Source of the DNA: Neobacillus niacini
GTDB lineage: Bacteria; Bacillota; Bacilli; Bacillales; Cytobacillaceae
Direction of reading: 5' to 3'
Length of the DNA stretch: 64,000 bases
Assembly: GCF_019749295.1 (NCBI RefSeq)
Contig: NZ_JACWFG010000005.1
Coordinates: forward strand, 62,001-126,000
Under the pieces are notes generated by a model. The model searched no databases. It was not told the origin of the DNA and saw only the letters and a program-made list of their open reading frames with translations. Below, one piece after another: positions 43,842 through 52,590 of this stretch; position 1 is the first letter of the stretch; every line of letters starts with the position of its first letter. The position numbers were made by a program, and so were the translations under genes.

Positions 43842-44610
43842 GATTTTTAATGAAGGAACTCCTGACGAAAAAATAGCGATTGATCATGTTAATTTGACCT
43901 TAAATCCAGGCGATTTCGTAACCGTAATTGGCAGTAATGGTGCCGGAAAATCTACCTTAATGAATATTATTTCAGGAGTATTGGTACCCGATATTGGTGA
44001 AATCGCTATCGCTGGTAAAAACGTAACCACGATGTCAGAATTCAAACGATCAAAGATGATTGGCCGTGTATTTCAAGACCCAATGGCAGGTACAGCTCCT
44101 AATATGACAATTGAAGAGAACTTGGCTATGGCTTATTCTCGAAATAAAACTAGAAGCCTAAGAAGGGGAGTCACAAAAAAAAGACGTGATTACTTTCGTG
44201 AGGTGCTTGAATCTTTGCACCTGGGCTTAGAAAACCGCTTAAGTGCCAAGGTTGGATTATTGTCAGGCGGGGAACGTCAGGCTTTATCATTACTAATGGC
44301 AACTTTCACGGAGCCTTCCATTTTACTGCTTGATGAACATACTGCTGCTCTTGATCCCTCGCGAGCTGAATTAATAACCAACCTTACAAGAGAGATTGTT
44401 GGGAAATATCAGCTTACCACTTTAATGGTCACGCACAATATGCAGCAAGCGATTGATCTTGGAAATCGTCTAATTATGATGGATAAAGGCCAAATCATAT
44501 TAGAAGTAGATGCACAAGACAAGAAAAATCTAACCATAGAAGGATTATTAGAAGAATTTAAACGCATTCGCGGAGTCCAAATGGCCAGCGACCGTGCAGT
44601 ACTTTCCTAA
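43816..44610 (+). CDS. ABC transporter ATP-binding protein, TrpZ type
   Basis: A 264-residue ATPase with Walker A GSNGAGKST, signature LSGGERQALSLLMA and Walker B LLLDEHTAALDP (His replaces the common Pro after Glu, as usual in this family). It overlaps the permease gene and shares its operon. A GTG three codons upstream is an alternative start; AAAGGGTGAG supports the ATG at 43816. A terminator follows. Confidence 0.92.
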   Translation: MLHLNQIHKIFNEGTPDEKIAIDHVNLTLNPGDFVTVIGSNGAGKSTLMNIISGVLVPDIGEIAIAGKNVTTMSEFKRSKMIGRVFQDPMAGTAPNMTIEENLAMAYSRNKTRSLRRGVTKKRRDYFREVLESLHLGLENRLSAKVGLLSGGERQALSLLMATFTEPSILLLDEHTAALDPSRAELITNLTREIVGKYQLTTLMVTHNMQQAIDLGNRLIMMDKGQIILEVDAQDKKNLTIEGLLEEFKRIRGVQMASDRAVLS

Positions 44611-44620
44611 AAACTATCTT

Positions 44621-44660
44621 GAAACAGCCTGAATTAGGGTTGTTTCTTTTTTTATTTTTG
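44621..44660 (+). terminator. Terminator of the ABC importer operon
   Basis: GAAACAGCC and GGGTTGTTTC pair imperfectly, followed by TTTTTTTATTTTTG. Confidence 0.85.
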
Positions 44661-44779
44661 TACATCCTTTACTGCTCAACAGCGTTATTGCTTTACCCCC
44701 TGCTCTTGATAGGACATGCTAGTATCACTTAATATATATTCTGAATATTATTAATTAAATGATAATAGGAGGAATATAA

Positions 44780-45895
44780 ATGAAAGAAAAACGATTAAAG
44801 GCGGATCAACTTGTTAATGATTTTTTTCCTGTTAGGGATGTTGACTACATTGAAATTTATACCGGCAATGCGAAGCAAGCCTGCCATTTTTTCTGCACAG
44901 CATTTGGATTTAAGCCTGTTGCATATTCCGGCCTTGAAACTGGGAATCGTGAAACCGTTTCCTATGTTCTTCAACAAAGAAATATTCGGCTAGTTCTTAC
45001 AGGATCATATAAAGAGGATACCCGTGTGTCTCAGTTTGTGAAAAACCATGGTGATGGTGTAAAAGATGTTGCTCTTTTAGTAGATGACGTCGATAAAGCA
45101 TATAATGCTGCTGTAGAGCGTGGCGGGATTGCCCTTGTCCCTCCATTTGAGGTAAAGGATGATAAGGGAACAATTAAAAAAGCCGTTCTTGGTACATATG
45201 GAGATACCATCCATACGTTAGTAGAACGCAGTAATTATCAAGGTGTTTTCATGCCTGGTTATGATCCATATTCAGTGTATCTTCCAATTGAAGATGCCGG
45301 ATTAATTGGAATTGATCATGTGGTCGGTAACGTGGAGAGGATGGAGGAATGGGTTGAATATTATTCAAAAGTAATGGGATTTGTTGAAATGAAGCATTTT
45401 TCAGATAAAGATATTACGACTGAATATTCTGCCCTTATGTCAAAGGTTATGCACAATGGCGGCAGAATTAAGTTTCCGATTAATGAATCAGCCGAAGGAA
45501 AGAGAAAATCACAAATCCAGGAATATTTAGAGTTTTATAATGGTCCAGGGGTACAGCACCTTGCCATTTTAACAGAAGACATTGTCTCAACCGTTGCCAT
45601 CCTGAAAAAGAATGGCGTAGAGTTCTTAAATACACCCGCAGCCTATTATGAGGATTTAGGGCAGAGAATTGGAAAAATTGATGAAGAAATTGAGAAGCTC
45701 CGCGAGTTAAATATTTTAGTAGACCGTGATGATGAGGGATACCTTCTGCAAATTTTTACGAAGCCGATTGTCGATAGACCTACCTTATTTGTGGAAATTA
45801 TCCAGCGTAAGGGGGCACGAGGCTTCGGTGAGGGTAACTTCAAAGCCTTATTTGAGTCAATCGAAAGAGAACAGGCTCGAAGAGGAAATTTATAA
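44780..45895 (+). CDS. hppD: 4-hydroxyphenylpyruvate dioxygenase
   Basis: A 371-residue Fe(II) dioxygenase that converts 4-hydroxyphenylpyruvate to homogentisate in tyrosine breakdown. It has two VOC-fold halves. The iron ligands are the His of GIDHVVGNV, the His of GVQHLAILT and the Glu in VEIIQRKGARGFGEGNF near the C-terminus. AGGAGG precedes the ATG. A perfect AAGGGAGAAG/CTTCTCCCTT terminator follows, so downstream genes are partly uncoupled. Confidence 0.96.
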   Translation: MKEKRLKADQLVNDFFPVRDVDYIEIYTGNAKQACHFFCTAFGFKPVAYSGLETGNRETVSYVLQQRNIRLVLTGSYKEDTRVSQFVKNHGDGVKDVALLVDDVDKAYNAAVERGGIALVPPFEVKDDKGTIKKAVLGTYGDTIHTLVERSNYQGVFMPGYDPYSVYLPIEDAGLIGIDHVVGNVERMEEWVEYYSKVMGFVEMKHFSDKDITTEYSALMSKVMHNGGRIKFPINESAEGKRKSQIQEYLEFYNGPGVQHLAILTEDIVSTVAILKKNGVEFLNTPAAYYEDLGQRIGKIDEEIEKLRELNILVDRDDEGYLLQIFTKPIVDRPTLFVEIIQRKGARGFGEGNFKALFESIEREQARRGNL

Positions 45896-45928
45896 TATTT
45901 TTAAAGCAGTATTTTAAAGGGGTATAAG

Positions 45929-45955
45929 AAAAAGGGAGAAGCTTCTCCCTTTTTT
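45929..45955 (+). terminator. Terminator after hppD
   Basis: A perfect palindrome centred on GAGAAGCTTCTC extends to AAAAAGGG and CCCTTTTTT. Confidence 0.85.
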
Positions 45956-45986
45956 AAAAGAGTTTACTAGGAAAGAGGTGTGGAAA

Positions 45987-46595
45987 ATGGAAGTGTCACC
46001 TGACACACTTGAATGGAGAGATGCCTATAAACTGCTAATTGGTTCCATTCTGCCTCGTCCGATTGCTTTTGTCACAACATTAGACGAAAGTGGAATTGCC
46101 AACGCTGCTCCTTTTAGCTTTTTTACAGCTATTTGTGCAGATCCAATGCTTATTTGTTTTTCACCTATGAGAAGGGGAAGTGACGGAGCAAAGAAAGATA
46201 CACTAGTAAATATCGAAAAGACCAAGCAATTTGTGATTAATATTGTCAGTGAAGATATGGCGAAGCAAATGAATGATTGTGCGGTGGAATTTGCTCCTGA
46301 AGTAGATGAGACAGCAGTAACTGGTTTAACGAAAGTATCGAGTTTGAAGGTGAAAGTGCCTCGTATCAAGGAATCACTGGTTCACTTAGAATGCGAGCTC
46401 TATCAAGTCCTGGATTTTGGTGACATTCCTGGGGCAGGGAGTCTTGTAATTGGTAAAGTTTTGAATGTTCATGTAGAAGATGAATTAATTAAAAATGGGC
46501 GAATCGACACGGCCAAACTCCAGCCAATTGGAAGAATGGCAGGTAATACGTATACCAATCCATTAGGGAAAACATTTGATATTATCAGGAAATAA
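45987..46595 (+). CDS. Flavin reductase-like FMN-binding protein
   Basis: A 202-residue split-barrel flavoprotein of the DIM6/NTAB family (LIGSILPRPIAFVTTLDESG, NAAPFSFFTAICADPMLI). Such proteins bind FMN and either reduce flavin for a partner or act as oxygenases. It lies between hppD and the FAH-family gene, so it probably assists aromatic degradation; its exact role in the homogentisate route is not established. AGAGGTG supports the ATG at 45987. Confidence 0.88.
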   Translation: MEVSPDTLEWRDAYKLLIGSILPRPIAFVTTLDESGIANAAPFSFFTAICADPMLICFSPMRRGSDGAKKDTLVNIEKTKQFVINIVSEDMAKQMNDCAVEFAPEVDETAVTGLTKVSSLKVKVPRIKESLVHLECELYQVLDFGDIPGAGSLVIGKVLNVHVEDELIKNGRIDTAKLQPIGRMAGNTYTNPLGKTFDIIRK

Positions 46596-46614
46596 GGAAA
46601 CTAGGTGACATAAT

Positions 46615-47538
46615 ATGAGATTCGTAACGTTTGAAAAGAGTGATGGGAGTGTACGATCTGGAGTACTGACAGAATCTAACCTGGTAGTTGATATGTACGA
46701 AGCAACAAAATGCAGCTTACCTGAAAAATTGATAGATTTTTTAGAGAATAGCGAGCGAAATATGAAATCTGCTTCACAGCTATTACAACTTACTGAAGGA
46801 GATTTAGGAGTTTATCCTTTACATGAGGTTAGGATGATGGCGCCGCTCCCTGTACCAAAAAGCCTTCGTGATTTTTATGCATTTGAGCAGCATGTGAAAT
46901 CTGCCAGGGAGAATAGAGGCCTAAAAATGATACCCGAATGGTACCAAATACCAGTATTTTATTTTTCCAATCACCTGGCAATTAAGGGGCCAGAGGATAA
47001 AATTTCTATGCCTGTACAATGCGAATGGCTGGACTATGAACTTGAAGTAGCCTGCATCATCGGAAAAGGAGGCAGGAATATCACAGCTGAGGAAGCAGAG
47101 GATTATATATTTGGGTATTGTATTTTAAATGACTGGAGTGCCCGGGATCTTCAAAGACAGGAGATGAAGGTAGGTTTAGGACCTGCTAAGGGGAAGGATT
47201 TTTCTACTTCGATTGGGCCATGGATTATCACAAAGGATGAGATCGAGCATTTAAGAAAGGGTAAAGGCTTTGACATCAGCATGAAAGCAAGAGTTAATGG
47301 TGTCCTCCTATCTGAGGGGAATATGAAGGATATCTATTATTCCTTTGGAGAAATGATTGAGAGGGCTTCAGCGGGCGTTACACTTTATCCAGGGGAAGTC
47401 ATTGGATCTGGTACGGTTGGGACAGGATGTATCCTTGAGCTCGGTACAGAGGTACATCGCTGGCTGCAGCCGGAAGATGTGGTTGAATTGGAGATTGATA
47501 AACTTGGAGTGTTAAGGAATTCAATTGAGTGTGAATAG
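46615..47538 (+). CDS. Fumarylacetoacetate hydrolase family protein
   Basis: A 307-residue FAH-fold enzyme with metal-binding acidic residues in WLDYELEVACIIGKGGRNI and the signature YCILNDWSARDLQRQEM, then GPAKGKDFSTSIGPW. In this context it most likely splits fumarylacetoacetate to fumarate and acetoacetate, the last step of homogentisate catabolism. It lies 15 bases before hmgA. No maleylacetoacetate isomerase gene is nearby. Confidence 0.92.
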   Translation: MRFVTFEKSDGSVRSGVLTESNLVVDMYEATKCSLPEKLIDFLENSERNMKSASQLLQLTEGDLGVYPLHEVRMMAPLPVPKSLRDFYAFEQHVKSARENRGLKMIPEWYQIPVFYFSNHLAIKGPEDKISMPVQCEWLDYELEVACIIGKGGRNITAEEAEDYIFGYCILNDWSARDLQRQEMKVGLGPAKGKDFSTSIGPWIITKDEIEHLRKGKGFDISMKARVNGVLLSEGNMKDIYYSFGEMIERASAGVTLYPGEVIGSGTVGTGCILELGTEVHRWLQPEDVVELEIDKLGVLRNSIECE

Positions 47539-47552
47539 AGCGAGGTGAAAAG

Positions 47553-48707
47553 ATGTATTATCGGCAAATGGGGAGAATTCCTCACAAGCGCCATACTATC
47601 TTTAAAAAGAACGATGGAAGTCTCTTTCGTGAACAGGTAATGGGGACACGCGGCTTTTCCGGAACACAATCAATCCTCTATCATCATTACATGCCAACGG
47701 AAGTAGTGAAAGCGGATCTGATTGGCAGTTATTTACCAGAGTATGAAGAACAGGAAACGCTTAAGCATCGCCTTTTTTTAACAAATAAATGGACTCAGAA
47801 AGGGGATGCCCTTTCAGCACGTCAATATATTCTAGGGAATCAGGACTTATTAATTGGGACTGCTTCTGTTAATGAGCCAATGAAAAGCTATTACCGAAAT
47901 GGTGATGGGGATGAAATGTTGTTTGTACATTACGGTTCCGGCAAGCTTGAAACCATATTTGGAAGTATCACCTACCGGTCCGGTGATTATCTGTTAATTC
48001 CAATCGGAACCATATATCGATTAATACCCAATGAGAAAGAAGAAACAAAACTATTGTTTATAGAAGCTTTTAGCCAAATTACTACACCTCGCAGGTATCG
48101 GAATGAATATGGTCAAATGCTCGAACACAGCCCTTTTTGTGAACGTGATTTTCGTGGTCCGGATATATTAGAAACCTATGATCTAAAGGGAGAGTTTGAG
48201 GTAGTAACAAAGTCGAGGGGAGCCATCCATTCTCATATACTAGGGCATCACCCATTCGATGTCGTTGGCTGGGACGGGTATCTGTATCCATGGGCTTTTA
48301 ATGTTGAGGATTTTGAACCAATCACCGGGAGAATCCATCAGCCTCCTCCGGTTCACCAGACCTTTGAGGGGAATAACTTTGTAGTCTGTTCCTTTGTACC
48401 AAGATTATTCGATTACCACCCCGAAGCCATACCTGCTCCTTATTATCATAGTAATGTGAATAGTGATGAACTATTATATTACGTTAAGGGTAATTTCATG
48501 AGCCGCAAAGGGGTCCAGCTTGAGTCGATAACGCTTCATCCAAGTGGTATTCCACATGGTCCGCATCCCGGGAAAACTGAAGCAAGCATTGGTAAGAAAG
48601 AAACGCTTGAGCTAGCTGTAATGATTGATACCTTCCATCCGCTTAAAGTTGTTAAGAGTGTGGGAGAGATAGAGGACACTAATTACATGTATTCTTGGAT
48701 AGAATAA
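47553..48707 (+). CDS. hmgA: Homogentisate 1,2-dioxygenase
   Basis: A 384-residue cupin-fold Fe(II) dioxygenase that opens the homogentisate ring to maleylacetoacetate. It begins MYYRQMGRIPHKRHTIFKK, contains the conserved GWDGYLYPWAFN and the C-terminal HPSGIPHGPHPGK with iron-binding residues. AGCGAGGTG precedes the ATG. It completes the hppD-FAH-hmgA set in this window. Confidence 0.94.
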   Translation: MYYRQMGRIPHKRHTIFKKNDGSLFREQVMGTRGFSGTQSILYHHYMPTEVVKADLIGSYLPEYEEQETLKHRLFLTNKWTQKGDALSARQYILGNQDLLIGTASVNEPMKSYYRNGDGDEMLFVHYGSGKLETIFGSITYRSGDYLLIPIGTIYRLIPNEKEETKLLFIEAFSQITTPRRYRNEYGQMLEHSPFCERDFRGPDILETYDLKGEFEVVTKSRGAIHSHILGHHPFDVVGWDGYLYPWAFNVEDFEPITGRIHQPPPVHQTFEGNNFVVCSFVPRLFDYHPEAIPAPYYHSNVNSDELLYYVKGNFMSRKGVQLESITLHPSGIPHGPHPGKTEASIGKKETLELAVMIDTFHPLKVVKSVGEIEDTNYMYSWIE

Positions 48708-48717
48708 ATTTTTGAGG

Positions 48718-48752
48718 ACAATCCGATGATATAAACATTGGATTGTTTTTTG
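48718..48752 (+). terminator. Terminator after hmgA
   Basis: ACAATCC and GGATTGT form a 7-bp stem with a 15-base loop, followed by TTTTTTG. Confidence 0.75.
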
Positions 48753-48836
48753 TTAGCAAAAAAAGCCATTTGATAAACATGTTCCAAATGATACGTGTTA
48801 ATATGGAAAGATAGAATATTAGAAGGAGGTGAAATC

Positions 48837-49460
48837 ATGAATTTGAATTTGGAATCTATCCAAACAAAATTAAAAAGCCATTCACCCACAATTTTGGGTA
48901 GTGAGAAATTTTCAAAATACGCTGTCATGGTTCCGCTTATTCAGAAAGAGGACGGGATTCACGTTTTGTTTGAGGTACGCTCCTTAAAGTTAAGAAGACA
49001 GCCTGGAGAGATTTGTTTTCCTGGCGGGAGAATTGATCCACAGGATAAGGACGAAAAAAGCGCAGCAATTCGGGAAACGGTGGAGGAATTAGGGATTAAA
49101 AGCGAGAACTTGTCAGGGGTTTTTCCACTTGATTTTATGATTTCTCCTTTTGGAATGATGATTTATCCCTTCGCAGCTTTCATTGATAATCCCGAAAAGA
49201 TTAATCCTAACGACGAAGAAGTGGAAGAGGTTTTTACCGTTCCATTGACTTATTTTTTAACACATGATCCGGACATATACAATATTCATTTTAAGGTGGA
49301 GCCGGAGGAGAACTTCCCATTTGATTTAATTGTAGGTGGAGAAAATTACAATTGGCGGACTAGAGCATTGGATGAATACTTTTACCTATATGAAGAGAAG
49401 GCGATCTGGGGTCTTACAGCTAAAATCCTTTCACATTTTATTGAAATACTAAAACAGTAA
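48837..49460 (+). CDS. Nudix hydrolase, CoA pyrophosphatase type
   Basis: A 207-residue protein with the NudL/UPF0035 motif LRRQPGEICFPGG, directly followed by the Nudix box ending AAIRETVEELGI. The family hydrolyses CoA and derivatives to phosphopantetheine and adenosine diphosphate. GAAGGAGGTG six bases before the ATG at 48837 decides the start; the frame begins 14 codons earlier. Two tandem hairpins with T-runs follow. Confidence 0.88.
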   Translation: MNLNLESIQTKLKSHSPTILGSEKFSKYAVMVPLIQKEDGIHVLFEVRSLKLRRQPGEICFPGGRIDPQDKDEKSAAIRETVEELGIKSENLSGVFPLDFMISPFGMMIYPFAAFIDNPEKINPNDEEVEEVFTVPLTYFLTHDPDIYNIHFKVEPEENFPFDLIVGGENYNWRTRALDEYFYLYEEKAIWGLTAKILSHFIEILKQ

Positions 49461-49530
49461 ATTTATTTAGGATAAATTTACTGTCTTTTTTTTGTTTTTG
49501 TCCTTCCTGGAAGGACAAATGTCTTTTTTG
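49455..49530 (+). terminator. Tandem terminators after the Nudix gene
   Basis: CAGTAAATTTAT/ATAAATTTACTG followed by CTTTTTTTT forms the first. TTTGTCCTTCC/GGAAGGACAAA followed by TGTCTTTTTT forms the second, at about 49497-49530. Confidence 0.85.
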
Positions 49531-49606
49531 GAGAGAAAAAACACTTGATTAATTTCTGAATAGCTGTAAAATTAAAATTATACTTTTTGGGATAGGTGAT
49601 GTTGTG

Positions 49607-50968
49607 ATGAAGGTTGTAAAGTTTGGAGGATCCTCTTTATCGTCAGGAGAACAAATTGAAAAAGTTTTTCAAATTGTAATGTCTGATCCTGAGCGAAAGG
49701 TTGTGGTTGTGTCTGCTCCTGGGAAGAGGTTTGCTGAGGATGAGAAGGTAACGGACTTATTGATCGAGTGCGCTGAACAATGCCTTCAAGATAATAATCC
49801 AAAGGATAAGTTTAATGCTGTTATATCAAGGTATGCCTCCATTGCAGCAGAGTTAGCTCTCCCGAATGAGATAATTAGTGAAATACATCACGATTTATCA
49901 GAGAGATTAAATGGAGATAAAAGCAGACCTGACAGGTATATGGATTTTGTAAAAGCAAGCGGTGAGGATAATAACGCTAAATTAGTTGCGGCTTACTTTA
50001 GGGAACAGGGTGTCGAAGCCACGTATATAAACCCAAGAGAAGCAGGATTGTTTGTCAGTGATGAACCAGGTAATGCCCAGGTTTTACATGAATCGTATGA
50101 AAATTTATATTCACTGCGAGAGGTTCCAGGAATCATTATTTTTCCAGGGTTTTTTGGCTATAGTAAAGAGGGCGAAGTATTCACCTTCTCACGAAGTGGA
50201 TCAGATATAACAGGTTCAATTTTAGCGAATGGTATTAGAGCAAGTTTATATGAGAATTTTACAGATGTGGATGCTGTATTTTCAGTCAATCCAAATCTTG
50301 TTTATCATCCGAAGGAAATAAAAGAGTTAACCTACCGCGAAATGCGAGAATTATCTTATGCAGGATTTACGGTTTTGCATGACGAAGCGCTTGTACCAGC
50401 ATTCCGTGCAGGGATTCCCGTTCAAATTAAAAACACAAACAATCCTAGCGCACCTGGTACTAGAATTGTGTATGCTCGTGATAATACGAATGGTCCTGTT
50501 GTTGGAATTGCTAGTGACAAAGGATTCTGCAGCATTTACGTCAGTAAATACTTAATGAATAGAGAAATTGGTTTTGGCCGAAAGCTTTTAAGTATTTTAG
50601 AAGAATATGGTCTTTCCTATGAACATACACCTTCTGGAATTGATGATGTATCCGTTATTTTAAGAGAAGCACAGCTCGACCCTGATATGGAAAATGAAAT
50701 TGCCTGGAGAATCGAGTCAGAGTTACATTCGGATGAAGTGAAAATAGAGCACAGCCTTTCACTGATTATGGTGGTTGGTGAGGGAATGCGCCGGAATGTA
50801 GGAACGATGGCACGAGCATCTAAAGCATTAGCGGAGGCCAAGGTTAATATTGAAATGATAAACCAAGGGTCCTCTGAAGTTAGCATGATGTTTGGGGTAA
50901 AAGAAGTTGATGAAAAAAGGGCCGTTCAAGCACTTTACGATGAATTTTTCGCAGCAGTACCTGTTTAA
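49607..50968 (+). CDS. Aspartokinase, YclM type
   Basis: A 453-residue aspartate kinase that begins the lysine, threonine and methionine pathway. The N-terminal catalytic domain has VKFGGSSLSSGEQIEKV, with FTFSRSGSDITGSI in the middle, and two ACT domains lie at the C-terminus (about 305-453) with NQGSSEVSMMFGV. The length equals B. subtilis YclM, the threonine-related third aspartokinase. The gene stands alone with its own terminator. A GTG one codon upstream is an alternative start. Confidence 0.93.
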   Translation: MKVVKFGGSSLSSGEQIEKVFQIVMSDPERKVVVVSAPGKRFAEDEKVTDLLIECAEQCLQDNNPKDKFNAVISRYASIAAELALPNEIISEIHHDLSERLNGDKSRPDRYMDFVKASGEDNNAKLVAAYFREQGVEATYINPREAGLFVSDEPGNAQVLHESYENLYSLREVPGIIIFPGFFGYSKEGEVFTFSRSGSDITGSILANGIRASLYENFTDVDAVFSVNPNLVYHPKEIKELTYREMRELSYAGFTVLHDEALVPAFRAGIPVQIKNTNNPSAPGTRIVYARDNTNGPVVGIASDKGFCSIYVSKYLMNREIGFGRKLLSILEEYGLSYEHTPSGIDDVSVILREAQLDPDMENEIAWRIESELHSDEVKIEHSLSLIMVVGEGMRRNVGTMARASKALAEAKVNIEMINQGSSEVSMMFGVKEVDEKRAVQALYDEFFAAVPV

Positions 50969-50974
50969 AGAGAG

Positions 50975-51011
50975 AAAGCAGTCTAAAATTAACGTTTTAG
51001 ACTGCTTTTTT
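50975..51011 (+). terminator. Terminator after the aspartokinase gene
   Basis: AAAGCAGTCTAAAA and TTTTAGACTGCTTT form a 14-bp stem ending in TTTTTT. Confidence 0.9.
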
Positions 51012-51045
51012 ATGTTGAGACTTACATGTTTTATCGAATTTATAT

Positions 51046-51113
51046 ATATATCCGCGATAAATCAAATATATCAGCGAACAGAATATATCAGCGTTAATCC
51101 AAATATATCCGCG
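51046..51113. repeat. Four copies of ATATATC[C/A]GCG
   Basis: The 11-base motif occurs at 51046, 51066, 51083 and 51103, alternating C, A, A, C at the variable base, with 20, 17 and 20 base spacing. The linkers are AT-rich. It lies between convergent genes, beyond the terminator. Function unknown. Confidence 0.7.
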
Positions 51114-51127
51114 AACCCTACGTCTAA

Positions 51128-51724
51128 TTATGATAGCTTGGGATACTGATGATTCTTTTTAACTTTCATCTTTGTTCTAAAACCAGCCCATAGAGCAATA
51201 ATCAAACCTCCACCTGTATCAGAGATTAAATCAATCATAGTATCGTCATTACCCCCGCCTTGTAACGTCATATTAAAAAATTGATCAGAGCTAAACTCAT
51301 AGATTTCCCAGATAACGCCGCCAAGAGCAGCGAAGGATAGTGTGAAAAGGAAAATAATCCAAGGGGATATTTCCACTTTTCCGTCTCGATGAACCAATCT
51401 TTCATACAAAGCGATTCCAGAAAAGGCAAGAATAGCTCCGCTTAGAAAGTGCATAAAGGTGTCCCACCAGCCCAGTCCATACCAGCCTCTTATTGAACCA
51501 AAGTATTGAGAGCCTACCAAGAAGAGCAAATAGGAAATGACAATTGGCAAGTTAAACTGGAGCTTTGTAAACAGGGCAAGGAGAAGAGGAACTGCCCCGC
51601 AAACTACTCCTCCGATGGCAATGGTTGATTTAAAGGATTCCTCTGTAGAACGATAATGAAAAAATAAATAGGCCATAAATGCTATATAGAGAAAACTTAG
51701 CAAAAGGACTAGCTTTCGGTTCAT
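51128..51724 (-). CDS. Polytopic membrane protein, DUF2238-like
   Basis: A 198-residue protein with about six membrane helices. It contains GLGWWDTFMHFLSGAILAF, VIWEIYEFSSDQFF and NDDTMIDLISDTGGG, the pattern of the DUF2238/YjdF group of unknown function. TGAGGTGAATTT precedes the ATG. It is monocistronic. Confidence 0.75.
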   Translation of the reverse strand: MNRKLVLLLSFLYIAFMAYLFFHYRSTEESFKSTIAIGGVVCGAVPLLLALFTKLQFNLPIVISYLLFLVGSQYFGSIRGWYGLGWWDTFMHFLSGAILAFSGIALYERLVHRDGKVEISPWIIFLFTLSFAALGGVIWEIYEFSSDQFFNMTLQGGGNDDTMIDLISDTGGGLIIALWAGFRTKMKVKKNHQYPKLS

Positions 51725-51937
51725 AAATTCACCTCAGGTAGATTCACATTATTTAGATTATATCCACTTTCTAATTATCTCACCCTTAAATTTAATAATA
51801 CATAAACACAATTATAGAAGTATGCTCTCATGAAAAATGAGAAAGTTTCATTTTTTCCCCCTAAATGGCTTTGAAAAAGGTTTTAGAGTATAGTGGAAGT
51901 ATCAAGTAACTTTGACTTATAACCAGTGGAGGACTTT

Positions 51938-52555
51938 ATGCAGAGGGCACAAATACCAACTTATGAACGGATTGCAATTGACTTAGCTAATCGAATTTAC
52001 GACGGTAAATTCAAAGTGGGTGAAAAGATTCACGGCAGGTCAACCTTGGCCAGTGAATATAAAGTTTCACCAGAAACAGTTAGAAGAGCGATAAAGATAT
52101 TAGAAGATGTGGAGATTGTCAAATCTACGAAGGGTAGCGGAATAGTTATTTCTTCTCGGGAGAATGCTTACAAATATATTCATCGCTTCTCCAATTTGGC
52201 CAGCATCAAAGATCTCGAGAAAGAAATTAATTCCCTCATTACCGAGCGAGATAAATTAGATGAACAGCTTTTTGATTCAGTAAGAAAAATAATGGATTAT
52301 TCTACAAAACTCCGACATACGAATCCATTAGCTCCCATTGAGGTAGAGGTTTTTGCGGGCTGTGTACATATCGGTAAAACGATTTCAGAAGTAAAATTTT
52401 GGCAAAATACAGGCGGGACCGTTATAGGGATGAAGAGAAAGGGAGAATTGATTATTTCTCCTGGGCCATATGCATTGATTCTAGAAGGAGACGTTCTTCT
52501 TATTATTGGGGATGATGAAACGTATGAGAGGGTGGTTCATTTTATGGAGGATTAA
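51938..52555 (+). CDS. BusR-like GntR regulator with RCK_C domain
   Basis: A 205-residue protein with a GntR winged helix (about 5-72, STLASEYKVSPETVRRAIKI), a coiled coil (about 88-125) and a C-terminal RCK_C/TrkA_C domain (about 130-205, IGKTISEVKFWQNTGGTVIG). This is the architecture of BusR, a c-di-AMP-sensing repressor of the BusAB betaine importer in lactic acid bacteria. It faces a BusAB/OpuB-type importer gene pair on the opposite strand, which supports the same role. GTGGAGG precedes the ATG at 51938. The operator was not identified. Confidence 0.85.
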   Translation: MQRAQIPTYERIAIDLANRIYDGKFKVGEKIHGRSTLASEYKVSPETVRRAIKILEDVEIVKSTKGSGIVISSRENAYKYIHRFSNLASIKDLEKEINSLITERDKLDEQLFDSVRKIMDYSTKLRHTNPLAPIEVEVFAGCVHIGKTISEVKFWQNTGGTVIGMKRKGELIISPGPYALILEGDVLLIIGDDETYERVVHFMED

Positions 52556-52590
52556 AAAAAGCCGGCAGCGCCGGCTCTATTATTTTATTA
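52554..52590. terminator. Bidirectional terminator between busR-like and importer genes
   Basis: AGCCGGC and GCCGGCT form a 7-bp GC-rich stem with a 3-base loop, with A- and T-runs on either side. Confidence 0.85.
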
